Source of the DNA: Streptomyces albipurpureus | GTDB lineage: Bacteria; Actinomycetota; Actinomycetes; Streptomycetales; Streptomycetaceae | Length of the DNA stretch: 64,000 nt | NCBI RefSeq assembly: GCF_023701525.1 | Contig: NZ_JAMQAW010000012.1 | Span: 188,762-252,761, forward strand | Reading direction: 5' to 3' | Part shown: piece after piece, positions 1 through 8,438 of the stretch | How the letters are laid out: every line of letters begins with the position of its first letter | Position numbering within the stretch: the stretch's first letter is position 1 | Translations under genes and position numbers: made by a program | Notes under the pieces: model-generated | The model's database searches: none | What the model was told of the DNA's origin: nothing | The model's input: only the letters and a program-made list of their open reading frames with translations

Positions 1-244
1 TCTCGGCGAAGATGTCGTCTGACAGCAGTTCGTTGAGCGCGGCGACGCTGCCGACGTACCGGTACAGCGCAGGCGCGGTGAAGCCCATCTCCGCCGCCAC
101 AGCACGCAGCGTCACCTCTCGCCCCGCACTCAGCAGCGACCGGCCGACCTCAACGATCTCTTCGAGAGTGGACTGCCGAAGACGCTCCCGGCGGTTCAAT
201 GTCGGACGCGTCTGCTCGGTGCGTCCGGGACCGACCTGGCTCAT
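1..244 (-). CDS. TetR-family regulator, N-terminal part (gene runs off the left edge)
   Basis: The reverse strand reads open from an ATG at 242-244 to the window edge (81 codons seen). The visible part is a TetR-type DNA-binding domain: a basic lead-in (residues about 17-25), then a helix-turn-helix with the family pattern TLRAVAAEMGF followed by ALYRYVGS. The ligand-binding domain lies outside the window. It is divergent from the SARP gene across a 167-base gap, so it may control that gene, itself, or both. The ligand cannot be guessed from what is visible. Confidence 0.85.
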   Translation of the reverse strand, partial: MSQVGPGRTEQTRPTLNRRERLRQSTLEEIVEVGRSLLSAGREVTLRAVAAEMGFTAPALYRYVGSVAALNELLSDDIFAE

Positions 245-309
245 CCGACACCTCCAAGTTGACCGTAGGGGCGCGCAGAAGGGCAGGTGCGCCGTACCCA
301 CCGGTTCTA

Positions 310-353
310 CGGTAACGCTTGACAACCCTCGTGAACACCCTTCACCGTTAACG
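310..353. promoter_or_regulatory. possible operator in the divergent TetR/SARP promoter region
   Basis: Between the divergent TetR and SARP starts there is an 8-base palindrome CGTTAACG (346-353) and a near copy CGGTAACG (310-317), 36 bases apart. A TTGACA hexamer lies at 319-324, but I see no convincing -10 at the right distance. The repeated sequence in a divergent TetR promoter suggests an operator; this is inference only. Confidence 0.3.
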
Positions 354-411
354 CCAGTAACTGACCCTATACCCATACACGATCGCTAGAGAAATGTCGG
401 GGAGGGCGAAC

Positions 412-1311
412 GTGCACGGTATGACCTCAGGGACAGCCCTGCTCCCAAGATCCGAGTGGGTCCACCCGCGCGAGCGGGAGCATGTGGCCACCTACCGGGC
501 CTACTTGTTCGGCCCCTTCCGGGTCTTCAAGGGCGAAGAGGTGCTGGGCCAGCGCCGACAGCGCAGGGAGAAGGCGCTGCTGCTGCTCAAGTGGTTCCTT
601 CTGAACCCGGGCAAGCCGGCGTCCATGGACCAACTCATCGACCTCGGGTGGCAGGACACCGCGCCCGAGAAGGCGGCCAGTGGCTTTCACGTCGGGATGC
701 ACTGCCTGCGGCGGATGCTTGAGCCGGACCTGCGCCCGGGGCAGGAGTCGTCCTTCATCCACCGCAGTGGCACCAACTTCTACCGCTTCGAGGCCAACGA
801 GGGCTGGTGGAGCGATGCCAACGAGGTCGAGCGGCTCTTCGAGCAGGCGCGCGCCAGCGATGCCCACTGCGACGCCCGCCGCGCCTGCTTCTACTACAGC
901 CGCGTCGCCGCCTACACCGTCCGCCGATTCCTTGAGGACGAGGAGTCACAACAGCAGTGGCTCGCACCGTACCGGAGGCAGTACGAGGGACTCTGTTCGC
1001 AGGCACTGATCCGTCTGATCCAGATCCACCGGGCGAGGGGAGAGCTGGACGAGGCCCTGGAGTACGCCTACGAGAAGCTGCGGCTGGATCCGTACAACGA
1101 ACTCGCGGCCACCACCATCATCGAGGCCCACCTCCAGCTCGGCCGGCCGACCCATGCACTACGCCAGCTGTCGGTGTTCCTGCTGTCCCTCGAACGCGAC
1201 CTCGGTGCCGCGGCCGGCAGCAACCTCCTGGCCCTGCGGGAGAAGATCATGCGTATGCCCCCGAACGGCCATGGTCCCGGGGCGTCCGCGCCCTGCCCGA
1301 TCGGCGGGTGA
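412..1311 (+). CDS. SARP-family pathway-specific activator
   Basis: This is a Streptomyces antibiotic regulatory protein of 299 residues. The N-terminal third is an OmpR-like winged helix (LFGPFRVFKG through CLRRMLEP), and the rest is an all-helical BTAD domain (ALIRLIQIHRARGELDEAL, then the DPYNELA segment). It lacks the ATPase and TPR parts of large SARPs. An upstream in-frame ATG exists at 394, but GTG 412 has a GGGGAGGG site 5-6 bases before it, so I chose GTG. SARPs normally activate the adjacent biosynthetic operon by binding direct repeats near the -35 site; the halogenase/PKS operon starts about 1 kb downstream and is the obvious target. I could not pick out its binding repeats. Confidence 0.88.
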   Translation: MHGMTSGTALLPRSEWVHPREREHVATYRAYLFGPFRVFKGEEVLGQRRQRREKALLLLKWFLLNPGKPASMDQLIDLGWQDTAPEKAASGFHVGMHCLRRMLEPDLRPGQESSFIHRSGTNFYRFEANEGWWSDANEVERLFEQARASDAHCDARRACFYYSRVAAYTVRRFLEDEESQQQWLAPYRRQYEGLCSQALIRLIQIHRARGELDEALEYAYEKLRLDPYNELAATTIIEAHLQLGRPTHALRQLSVFLLSLERDLGAAAGSNLLALREKIMRMPPNGHGPGASAPCPIGG

Positions 1312-1616
1312 GGCAACACCTTCCCGGGACGTTCTGCCGGTGGCCCCACGCAGCCTTCAGCGCACAACGAAGTGCTCCAGGGCCGATGGACGGATACGGC
1401 GATGTGTGGAGTGCCCTGCTGGCGGCGGCGCTCGTCCGGATGAGCGGCCAGAACCGGTTCGCTACGTGGGACATGACGTTGTGTCGGATGCCAGCCGACG
1501 CGTACCACCCCCTTCGCCCAGCGCCCTCCCGGCCGTGGCCGGACGAGAGGGCGACGCAGCGACCAGGGGGCGACCGAGATGGCGCTGGCCGTCTGGCGAC
1601 GGGCCCACTGGGGCGG
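1312..1616. other. non-coding stretch after the SARP gene
   Basis: About 300 bases between the SARP stop and the stop of the convergent SnoaL-like gene. The open frames here are high-GC shadows without ribosome sites or recognisable domains. I see no clear terminator hairpin or repeat. Confidence 0.4.
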
Positions 1617-1994
1617 TCAGGACCCGTTCGACGCGTTCTGGGCGGCGATGAAGGGCGCCTGGTCGAAGACGATCCGGATATGCGTGATGGTGCCGTCCTT
1701 GACGGTCAGGCACTCGGCGCCCGGGGCGCTCTCGACCGGCAGCGTCTTGGTGTCGTACATCAGTAGCGCGGTCGTCTCGTCGCCGAACGCGGCGATCAGG
1801 TGCGAGTCGGTGAGGATGTGGGTGAACGGCTCCATGAAGCCCCGGAAGGCCTGCGCGCCTTGGAGCCGTCCGGCCGGTGCCTCGCACGCGATGTCGTCGG
1901 CGATGTAGGTCATGGCGCGGTCGAAGTCATGACCGGTCCAGGCCCGGTGGTAGGCGAGGGCGGTGTCCAGGGCTGGGCTGGGCGCGGCGGTCAT
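1617..1994 (-). CDS. SnoaL-like / NTF2-fold protein
   Basis: A 125-residue protein with the pattern of the SnoaL-like NTF2 superfamily: an N-terminal helix (LDTALAYHRAWTGHDFDRAM), then YIADDIACEAPAG, FRGFMEPF, and a final VKDGTITHIRIVFD strand pair ending the cone-shaped barrel. Family members are cyclases, isomerases, hydrolases or ligand-binding proteins, and the fold alone does not give the reaction. It lies on the opposite strand between the SARP gene and the halogenase operon, so it may be a cluster member or an unrelated neighbour. The length fits a single-domain member. Confidence 0.75.
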   Translation of the reverse strand: MTAAPSPALDTALAYHRAWTGHDFDRAMTYIADDIACEAPAGRLQGAQAFRGFMEPFTHILTDSHLIAAFGDETTALLMYDTKTLPVESAPGAECLTVKDGTITHIRIVFDQAPFIAAQNASNGS

Positions 1995-2268
1995 AGCGGT
2001 TTTCCCCTTGTGCGACGAGTTGTACCCGCCAGCGGTCGGTCAGGCCTCCGATCGCCGGTGCTTTCCCAACGAGGGACCGCCCGTCCGGGACACGCGGCTG
2101 CCCGCACCGGGCAAGGGCATCTCGCGCGGGCGAAGCGCACGCGCCTGACCAGGATGTTCACCGGCCGAACTGCTCAGGGTAATGCGGGAGCGAGTCCCTC
2201 AGCTTGCATCTGAAGTAAGTCGTCCGTAATCCCTCCCTCGGAGAGTCAACTGAGATGAAGGGGGACGT

Positions 2269-4119
2269 ATGACCCAACCAGCACGGCATCGGATATCTGA
2301 CCTGTCCGCCGAGAAGCGGGCTCTGCTCACCCAGAGACTCCGCAGACGCGCCGCCGAGGGAACCACCGAGCCCGACCGTTACGACGTCGTGGTCCTGGGA
2401 GGCGGTGCCGCCGGCCTCACTCTCGCACTCCACCTGCGCCGGGTACGTCCGGGCATTCGGGTACTGGTCGCCGAGCGGCAGGAGCACCCGGTGCCCGAGG
2501 CCGCGCACAAGGTCGGTGAGTCGACCGTGGAGATCGCCGCCCACTATCTGCGTGACGTCCTCGGACTCGGTGCACACCTGGAGACCGAGCAGATCCGCAA
2601 GTTCGGTCTGCGCATGTTCTTCAGCGGCCACGCCAACGACGACATCGCCAAGCGGGTCGAACTGGGCAGCTCGGTCTTTCCGCCCCTGGCCACCTACCAG
2701 CTCGACCGCGGACGCCTGGAGAACGCACTCGGCGCAGCCTGCGCCCGCGAGGGCATCGACTTCCGCGCGGGGAGCAAGGTGCTTCAGGTGGAGTTCTCGA
2801 CCGACCGTTCAGAGCACGATGTGCAACTGCTCGTGGACTCCGAGAAGCGCAGCGTCCAGGCCCGATGGGTGGTCGACGCCACTGGCCGCGGCCACTTCCT
2901 CCAGCGGCGGTTCGCCCTCCGCAAGGACGTGGGGCACAAGGCCAACGCGGCCTGGTTCCGGGTCGGCCACCCCATCGATCTCGGAACCTGGAGCGACGAT
3001 CCGGATTGGCACTCCCGAATCCGGGAGGGCCGGCGCGAACTGTCCACCAACCACCTGATGGGGCCCGGCTACTGGGTGTGGCTCATCCGGCTCGCGTCCG
3101 GGGCCATCAGCATCGGCATCGTCGCCGACGACGCGACCCACTCCTTCGAGGGATTCAACACCCTGGAGCGCGCCCTGGACTGGCTCGCAGAGCATGAGCC
3201 GCAGTGCGCCGAGGCCGTGGAGGAGCACCGCGACAAGATCCAGGACTTCCGCGTCATGAAGGACTACTCCTACAGCTGCGACCAGGTCTACGACGGCGCT
3301 GCGCGCTGGTGCCTGACCGGCGAGTCCGGAATCTTCCTGGACCCGCTCTACTCCCCCGGCCTGGACCTGATCGCCGTCAGCAACGGGCTGGTGGCCGACC
3401 TTGTGACCAGGTCCCTCGACGGTGAGGACGTCACCGTCAGGGCGTCCGTGCATGACTCGCTCTTCCGGCGCGTCACCGACATGTGGCTCGCCATCTACGA
3501 GAACCAGTACGCGTTGATGGGCAACGCCCGTGTGATGGTCTCGAAAGTCATCTGGGACACCTCCTTCTACTGGGGAGTCTTCGGGCTGCTCTTCTTCCAG
3601 GGCAAGTTCACCACGGTGGCCGAGAGCCCCTCCGTCGCCTCCGACCTGGAGCGCCTCGCCGACATCAGCAATCGGGTCCAGGCGTTCTTCCGCGAGTGGG
3701 CCGCCATCGACGACTCCCCCCTTGAGGCCCGATTCGTCGATCTCTACTCCCCGTTGAACTTCATGGTGCAGCTGCACGCGGGCATGGCCGATGACCTGTC
3801 CGACGATCAGTTCCCCGAGCGCTTCTCCGCCAACACCAGGCTCTTCGCCCAGTTGGCCGGTCAACTGGTCACCGCGGTCATCGATGCCCATGGCGACCGA
3901 TACGGCGACGACCGGGTCATCGCACAGGTCCAGAGCTGGCAGCGCGACCCCCTGATCGCCGACCTGATCGCCATCCATCGACAGGAGAGGCATCGCAACC
4001 GCACCAGTGAGGGCTGGATCGTCCTGCGCGAGCCTGGCGCGGGAGAAGGCACCGCAGGTCACGAACGGGACGGAGCGGACAGCATGGAACAGCACAGCAG
4101 CGAGGTCAGCTATGTCTGA
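2269..4119 (+). CDS. flavin-dependent halogenase-like protein 1
   Basis: A 616-residue protein of the FAD-dependent (tryptophan-type) halogenase family. It has the Rossmann motif GGGAAG at residues 44-49, the KVGEST motif at 81-86, a lysine in IRKFGLR (K111) where halogenases keep the catalytic lysine, and the flavoprotein motif DPLYSPG. The halogenase signature WxWxIP appears as WVWLIR (269-274), with Arg for the usual Pro. Such enzymes use FADH2, oxygen and halide to make hypohalous acid; a separate flavin reductase is needed and none is seen nearby. The first 30 residues add a basic helix (EKRALLTQRLRRR) that resembles a docking element. A GAAGGGGG site precedes the ATG. It opens the operon; its substrate, perhaps an ACP-bound chain, is inferred. 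Confidence 0.82.
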   Translation: MTQPARHRISDLSAEKRALLTQRLRRRAAEGTTEPDRYDVVVLGGGAAGLTLALHLRRVRPGIRVLVAERQEHPVPEAAHKVGESTVEIAAHYLRDVLGLGAHLETEQIRKFGLRMFFSGHANDDIAKRVELGSSVFPPLATYQLDRGRLENALGAACAREGIDFRAGSKVLQVEFSTDRSEHDVQLLVDSEKRSVQARWVVDATGRGHFLQRRFALRKDVGHKANAAWFRVGHPIDLGTWSDDPDWHSRIREGRRELSTNHLMGPGYWVWLIRLASGAISIGIVADDATHSFEGFNTLERALDWLAEHEPQCAEAVEEHRDKIQDFRVMKDYSYSCDQVYDGAARWCLTGESGIFLDPLYSPGLDLIAVSNGLVADLVTRSLDGEDVTVRASVHDSLFRRVTDMWLAIYENQYALMGNARVMVSKVIWDTSFYWGVFGLLFFQGKFTTVAESPSVASDLERLADISNRVQAFFREWAAIDDSPLEARFVDLYSPLNFMVQLHAGMADDLSDDQFPERFSANTRLFAQLAGQLVTAVIDAHGDRYGDDRVIAQVQSWQRDPLIADLIAIHRQERHRNRTSEGWIVLREPGAGEGTAGHERDGADSMEQHSSEVSYV

Positions 4120-5806
4120 GACCTCCGAACGCTTCGATGTGGCGATTCTCGGCGGTGGCATCGCCGGACTGACCCTGGCTCTCCAGCTCAAGCGCACCGA
4201 CCCCGATCTCCATATCGCGGTGCTGGAACGGCAACGGCATCCTGTGCCCGAGGCCGCGCACAAGGTCGGTGAGTCCAGTGTGGAGATCCAGGCCCACTAT
4301 CTGCGCGATGTCCTCGGGCTCGAAGAGCACCTCAACCGGCACCAGTTGCACAAGTTCGGCCTGCGGATGTTCCTCTCCCACGCGGGGAACGAGGACATCA
4401 CCAGACGTGTCGAGTACGGCCAGATCGCCGAAGCGCCCCTGGCGGCATACCAACTCGACCGCGGCCGGTTGGAGAACGCACTCGGCACCATCGTCACCGG
4501 TCTCGGAGTCGACTTCCGACAGCGCTGCAAGGTTCGGGAGGTTGACCTCAGCACCACCGGTGACCACCACGTCGTACGCGTCCTCGACGGGGAGGACGAG
4601 CGCACCCTGAAGGCGCGCTGGGTCGTCGACGCGTCGGGACGCGCCGGCCTGCTCAAGCGCAAACTGGGCCTGGCCAGGGCGGTGGGACACCGCGCCAACG
4701 CCTCCTGGTTCCGCATCGACAGGGAAGTCGACGTACAGCAGTGGTCCAAGGACGAGCAGTGGCGGGCCCGGGTGAGCGACGGTCTGCGCCGCCTGTCGAC
4801 CAACCATCTGATGGGACCCGGCTACTGGGTCTGGCTGATCCCGCTGGCCTCAGGGTCGACGAGCATCGGCATCGTCGCCGACGACGCGACCCACTCCTTC
4901 GAGGGATTCAACACCCTGGAGCGCGCCCTGGACTGGCTCACCGAACATGAGCCGCAGTGCGCGGCCGAGGTCCGGCGGCATCTGGCGAAGATCCAGGACT
5001 TCCGGGTGATGAAGGACTACGCCTACGGTTGCCAACAGGTGTACTCCGAGGACCGCTGGTGCCTGACCGGTGAGGCGGGCGTCTCGATCGACCCGCTCTA
5101 CTCATCGGGCGGCGACCTGATGGCGATCAGCAACGGACTCATCACCGACCTCGTCATCAGGGACCGCCGGGGCGAGGACGTCCAGGAACGGACCGTGGCG
5201 CACAACCAGGTCTATCTGGTGCTGAGCGAGATCTGGTTGGTCGCCTATGAGGGCCAGTACCCCGTCATGGGCAATCCGCAGGCGATGGTGGCGAAGGTCA
5301 TCTGGGACACGATCATCTACTGGGCGGTGCCCGGCCTGCTGTTCTTCCACGACAAGCTCCGCAGCCTGGGCGAGAGCCCCAGGGCCTTCGCCAACCTCCA
5401 GCGCACCTGGCTGCTGCACACCCGGGTGCAGGAGTTCTTCAGGGAATGGCACCTCGTCAGCAACGAGCCGGCGTCCGATGTGTTCGCGGATCCCTACAGC
5501 CTGATGGAGTTCATCGTCGATCTGCACAACGGCATGGCCGCCGGACTCGATGACGAGGAGCTTGAGGAGCAGTTCGGACGCAATGTGATCCTGCTGGAGG
5601 AGCTCGCGGGTCAGTTGGTCAGCACCGTCATCGAGCGGCTGGAGCAGCGCGGCGCGGACGACGACGCCAAGGCCCGGATCGGCCAGTGGCGTACCGATGA
5701 ACTCCTGCGGGAGGCCGTCGAGCGGTACCAGCAGCGCGACCCGGACGATCCCATCGACAGCGCCTGGATCACCCTCGGGGCGCAGAGCGCGGCGGTGGCG
5801 CCATGA
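4112..5806 (+). CDS. flavin-dependent halogenase-like protein 2
   Basis: A 564-residue paralogue of the preceding gene; its ATG lies inside the end of that gene (8-base overlap), so translation is coupled. Motifs: GGGIAG near residue 14, KVGESS at 51-56, the lysine of HKFGLR (K81), and the intact halogenase signature WVWLIP (239-244). It is the only one of the three with the canonical Pro. The FAD-pyrophosphate segment reads DPLYSSGGD rather than the DPLYSPGLD shared by its two sisters. It lacks the basic N-terminal extension of protein 1. A 78-base block is identical to protein 1, which suggests gene conversion. An in-frame extension upstream has no ribosome site and reads through the neighbour, so I rejected it. 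Confidence 0.82.
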   Translation: MSETSERFDVAILGGGIAGLTLALQLKRTDPDLHIAVLERQRHPVPEAAHKVGESSVEIQAHYLRDVLGLEEHLNRHQLHKFGLRMFLSHAGNEDITRRVEYGQIAEAPLAAYQLDRGRLENALGTIVTGLGVDFRQRCKVREVDLSTTGDHHVVRVLDGEDERTLKARWVVDASGRAGLLKRKLGLARAVGHRANASWFRIDREVDVQQWSKDEQWRARVSDGLRRLSTNHLMGPGYWVWLIPLASGSTSIGIVADDATHSFEGFNTLERALDWLTEHEPQCAAEVRRHLAKIQDFRVMKDYAYGCQQVYSEDRWCLTGEAGVSIDPLYSSGGDLMAISNGLITDLVIRDRRGEDVQERTVAHNQVYLVLSEIWLVAYEGQYPVMGNPQAMVAKVIWDTIIYWAVPGLLFFHDKLRSLGESPRAFANLQRTWLLHTRVQEFFREWHLVSNEPASDVFADPYSLMEFIVDLHNGMAAGLDDEELEEQFGRNVILLEELAGQLVSTVIERLEQRGADDDAKARIGQWRTDELLREAVERYQQRDPDDPIDSAWITLGAQSAAVAP

Positions 5807-7557
5807 CCGATGAGAGCGCGACGATCGGGCGGGACGGGATGGAAGCGGATCCGGATGGTGTCGTGGATGTCGCCGTGGTGGGTGGCGGAGCCGCCGGGCT
5901 GACCCTGGCGCTGCACCTGCGCGAGCAGCGTCCGGGCACTCGGATCGTGGTGTTGGAGCGCCAGGGACACCCGGTGCCGGAGGCGACCCACAAGGTGGGT
6001 GAGTCCACCGTGGAGATCGCCGGCTACTACCTGCGGCAGATCCTGGGGCTGGAACACCATCTGCAGTCACAGCAGTTGAACAAGTACGGGCTGCGGGTCT
6101 TCTTCTCCAAGGAAGGAAACGACGACATCACCCGCCGGGTGGAACTCGGACACTCGGTCCGTCCATCGGGGGCGGTCGGCACCTACCAACTCGACCGAGG
6201 CCGCCTGGAGAACGCGCTGGGCCACGAACTACTCGCGCGTGGCGTCCAGTTCGTCTCCGGGGCGAAGGTCGAGAGCGTGGACCTGCTGCCCGAAGCCGAC
6301 CACCATCGGCTCCAGGTCCGCACCGACGACGGCGTCACCCGTCAGATCCGTGCGAGGTGGGTGGTCGACGCCACCGGCCGGACGTCCCTGCTGAAGCGCC
6401 GGCTCGGTCTGGCCAAGAAGGTCGGCCATCGGGCCAACGCCGTCTGGTTCAGGGTCGGCTGCCCCATCGATGTGGATCAGTGGTCCGACGACCCCCAGTG
6501 GCATGCCAGGATCGAGGAGGGCAGGCGCGAACTGTCCACCAACCACCTGATGGGACCCGGCTACTGGGTCTGGCTCATCCGGCTCGCCTCCGGATCCACC
6601 AGCGTGGGCATCGTCACCGACCCCGACCTCCACCGGTTCGAGCGGCTCAACCAGTTCGAACGTGCTCTGGAATGGCTTGGGCAGCACGAGCCGCAGTGCG
6701 CGGACGTCATCCGCGAGCACCGCGACAAGCTCCAGGACTTCCGGGTCATGAAGGACTACGCCTACAGCTGCGAGCAGGTCTTCTCCGAGGACCGCTGGTG
6801 CCTCGCCGGGGAGGCCGGTGTCTTCCTCGACCCCCTGTACTCCCCGGGTCTTGACCTGATCGCCATCAGCAACGGCCTGATCACCGACCTGATCTCGCAC
6901 GCCCTCGACGGCGACGACGTCGGGGAACTCGCCGCGATCCACAACCAGGTGTTCCTGTTGATCGCCGATGGTTGGCTGAGTATCTACGAGAACCAGTACG
7001 CGCTGATGGGCAACGCCCGGGTCATGCTCGCCAAGGTGATCTGGGATACGGCCGTGTACTGGGCTGCTCCTGGGCTGCTCTACTTCCACGACGCGCTGCG
7101 GCACCTGGTGGACCGGCCCGACATGGTGACCGGCCTGGCCCGCTTCAGCGCGGCCGGTCGGGAGGTGCAGCGCTTCTTCCGGGAGTGGGGTGCCGTCGAC
7201 GATGAACCACGCAATCAGACCCCCTTCGTCCGCTTCTACGACTTCGACTTCATGAGCCGCCTCCACATCGGCATGACGGCAGGTCTCTCGGACGCCGACC
7301 TGGACGCGCAGTTCGCGGACAACATCCGTTTTGTCGAGCATCTGTCGGGCCAGTTGGTGGTGACGGTTCTGGAGGAGTTCGAAGCCGAGCCCTGGAACCC
7401 GGCCAAGCGGGAGCAGGCGCGGCGATGGCGGTCCGATCAGGCCCTGATGTCGCTCGTCGAGGTTCATCTGCGAGAGCGTGAGTCGACGCCGATCAGTGAC
7501 CAGTGGATCAGGCTCCAGCCGGCCGATGAGACCGTCGGCACGGGAGAAGTCCGATGA
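5803..7557 (+). CDS. flavin-dependent halogenase-like protein 3
   Basis: A 584-residue third paralogue, joined to the second by an ATGA overlap. Motifs: GGGAAG near residue 27, KVGEST (64-69), the lysine of NKYGLR (K94), and WVWLIR (255-260), again with Arg in place of Pro. After that motif it diverges more from the other two (VTDPDLHRF instead of VADDATHSF). All three keep the FAD-binding residues and the lysine position, so all may be active, but the altered signature leaves open that 1 and 3 are monooxygenases or act on a different substrate. Three tandem copies suit either three halogenation sites or successive halogenation of one carbon. Confidence 0.8.
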   Translation: MTDESATIGRDGMEADPDGVVDVAVVGGGAAGLTLALHLREQRPGTRIVVLERQGHPVPEATHKVGESTVEIAGYYLRQILGLEHHLQSQQLNKYGLRVFFSKEGNDDITRRVELGHSVRPSGAVGTYQLDRGRLENALGHELLARGVQFVSGAKVESVDLLPEADHHRLQVRTDDGVTRQIRARWVVDATGRTSLLKRRLGLAKKVGHRANAVWFRVGCPIDVDQWSDDPQWHARIEEGRRELSTNHLMGPGYWVWLIRLASGSTSVGIVTDPDLHRFERLNQFERALEWLGQHEPQCADVIREHRDKLQDFRVMKDYAYSCEQVFSEDRWCLAGEAGVFLDPLYSPGLDLIAISNGLITDLISHALDGDDVGELAAIHNQVFLLIADGWLSIYENQYALMGNARVMLAKVIWDTAVYWAAPGLLYFHDALRHLVDRPDMVTGLARFSAAGREVQRFFREWGAVDDEPRNQTPFVRFYDFDFMSRLHIGMTAGLSDADLDAQFADNIRFVEHLSGQLVVTVLEEFEAEPWNPAKREQARRWRSDQALMSLVEVHLRERESTPISDQWIRLQPADETVGTGEVR

Positions 7558-8438
7558 ACGGCGTGCTGGGTGAGGGCGCGATCCCGCACGAGCGCATCGC
7601 GCGACTTCCCCAGGACAAGCGCGCCCGTCTTGTCCAGCGTCTGCGGAGCCAGACAGAAGACGGCCACGGCGTGGACAGGTGGTTCGTCCGGTACTCCGCC
7701 GTCGATCGGCCGGCGGTCCGGCTGTTCTGCTTTCCCTACGCCGGTGGCGGCGGCTCCGCGTTCCGTGGCTGGAGCGAAGGGCTGCCGGCAGGTGTCGATG
7801 TCTGGGCTGCCCAGCTTCCGGGCCGGGAATCCCGGGTGACCGAGCCCGCCCTGCGGCGGCTCGACCCTCTGATCGAGACCTTGCACGAGGCCATCCTGCC
7901 GAAGCTGGACCTGCCGTACGCGTTCTTTGGCCACAGCATGGGCGCGCTGGTGGCGTTCGAGCTCACCCGGCGCCTGCGACGCGCCGGGGCGCCCTTGCCG
8001 TCCCGGTTGCTGCTCGGTGCGTTTCGGGCACCTCAGCTGCCCAACCCCCACATCAGGATTCACCATTTGCCCGACGAGGTACTGAAGACGGTGCTCGGTA
8101 AGGAGGGCACGCCTCGGCAGGTGCTGGAGAGCGAGGAGTTGATGCGCGCTCTGCTGCCGACGCTCCGCGCGGACTTGGAGATCTGCGACACCTACCGATA
8201 CCGCGAGGAACCTCCCCTGACCATGCCCATGTCCGTCTTCGGAGGACATCAGGACGTGCGGGTGAGCCGCGGTGATCTCGATATGTGGCGCACCCAGGCC
8301 AACGGGCCGTTTCGGCTCGTCATGCTCCCGAGCTCGCACTTCTTTCTCCACAGTTCACAGGACCTGCTGCTGGCCGAGCTCTCCCGGGAGCTCGGGTCGG
8401 CACCTCGCCCAGCGGAAGGGGAAAGGCGCCATGACTGA
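7554..8438 (+). CDS. alpha/beta-hydrolase thioesterase (type II-like)
   Basis: A 294-residue thioesterase of the GrsT/type II family: RLFCFPYAGGGGSAF near the start, nucleophile elbow GHSMG (126-130, Ser128), GGHQD with Asp234, and SHFFL with His262. These proteins hydrolyse acyl chains from carrier proteins, either to edit stalled modules or to release product. The PKS here has no thioesterase domain of its own, so release is a reasonable job for this enzyme. Residues 14-32 (RLPQDKRARLVQRL) form a basic helix like the one at the start of halogenase 1, ahead of the catalytic domain. It is coupled to halogenase 3 by ATGA, and overlaps the PKS start by 8 bases. Confidence 0.88.
   Translation: MNGVLGEGAIPHERIARLPQDKRARLVQRLRSQTEDGHGVDRWFVRYSAVDRPAVRLFCFPYAGGGGSAFRGWSEGLPAGVDVWAAQLPGRESRVTEPALRRLDPLIETLHEAILPKLDLPYAFFGHSMGALVAFELTRRLRRAGAPLPSRLLLGAFRAPQLPNPHIRIHHLPDEVLKTVLGKEGTPRQVLESEELMRALLPTLRADLEICDTYRYREEPPLTMPMSVFGGHQDVRVSRGDLDMWRTQANGPFRLVMLPSSHFFLHSSQDLLLAELSRELGSAPRPAEGERRHD

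Noticed and set aside
2809..4263. Long minus-strand open frames opposite the halogenase genes (also at 6229-7467 and 12892-14757)
   Set aside because: They mirror strong plus-strand genes with recognisable domains, have no ribosome sites or family motifs, and are typical antisense shadows of high-GC coding DNA.
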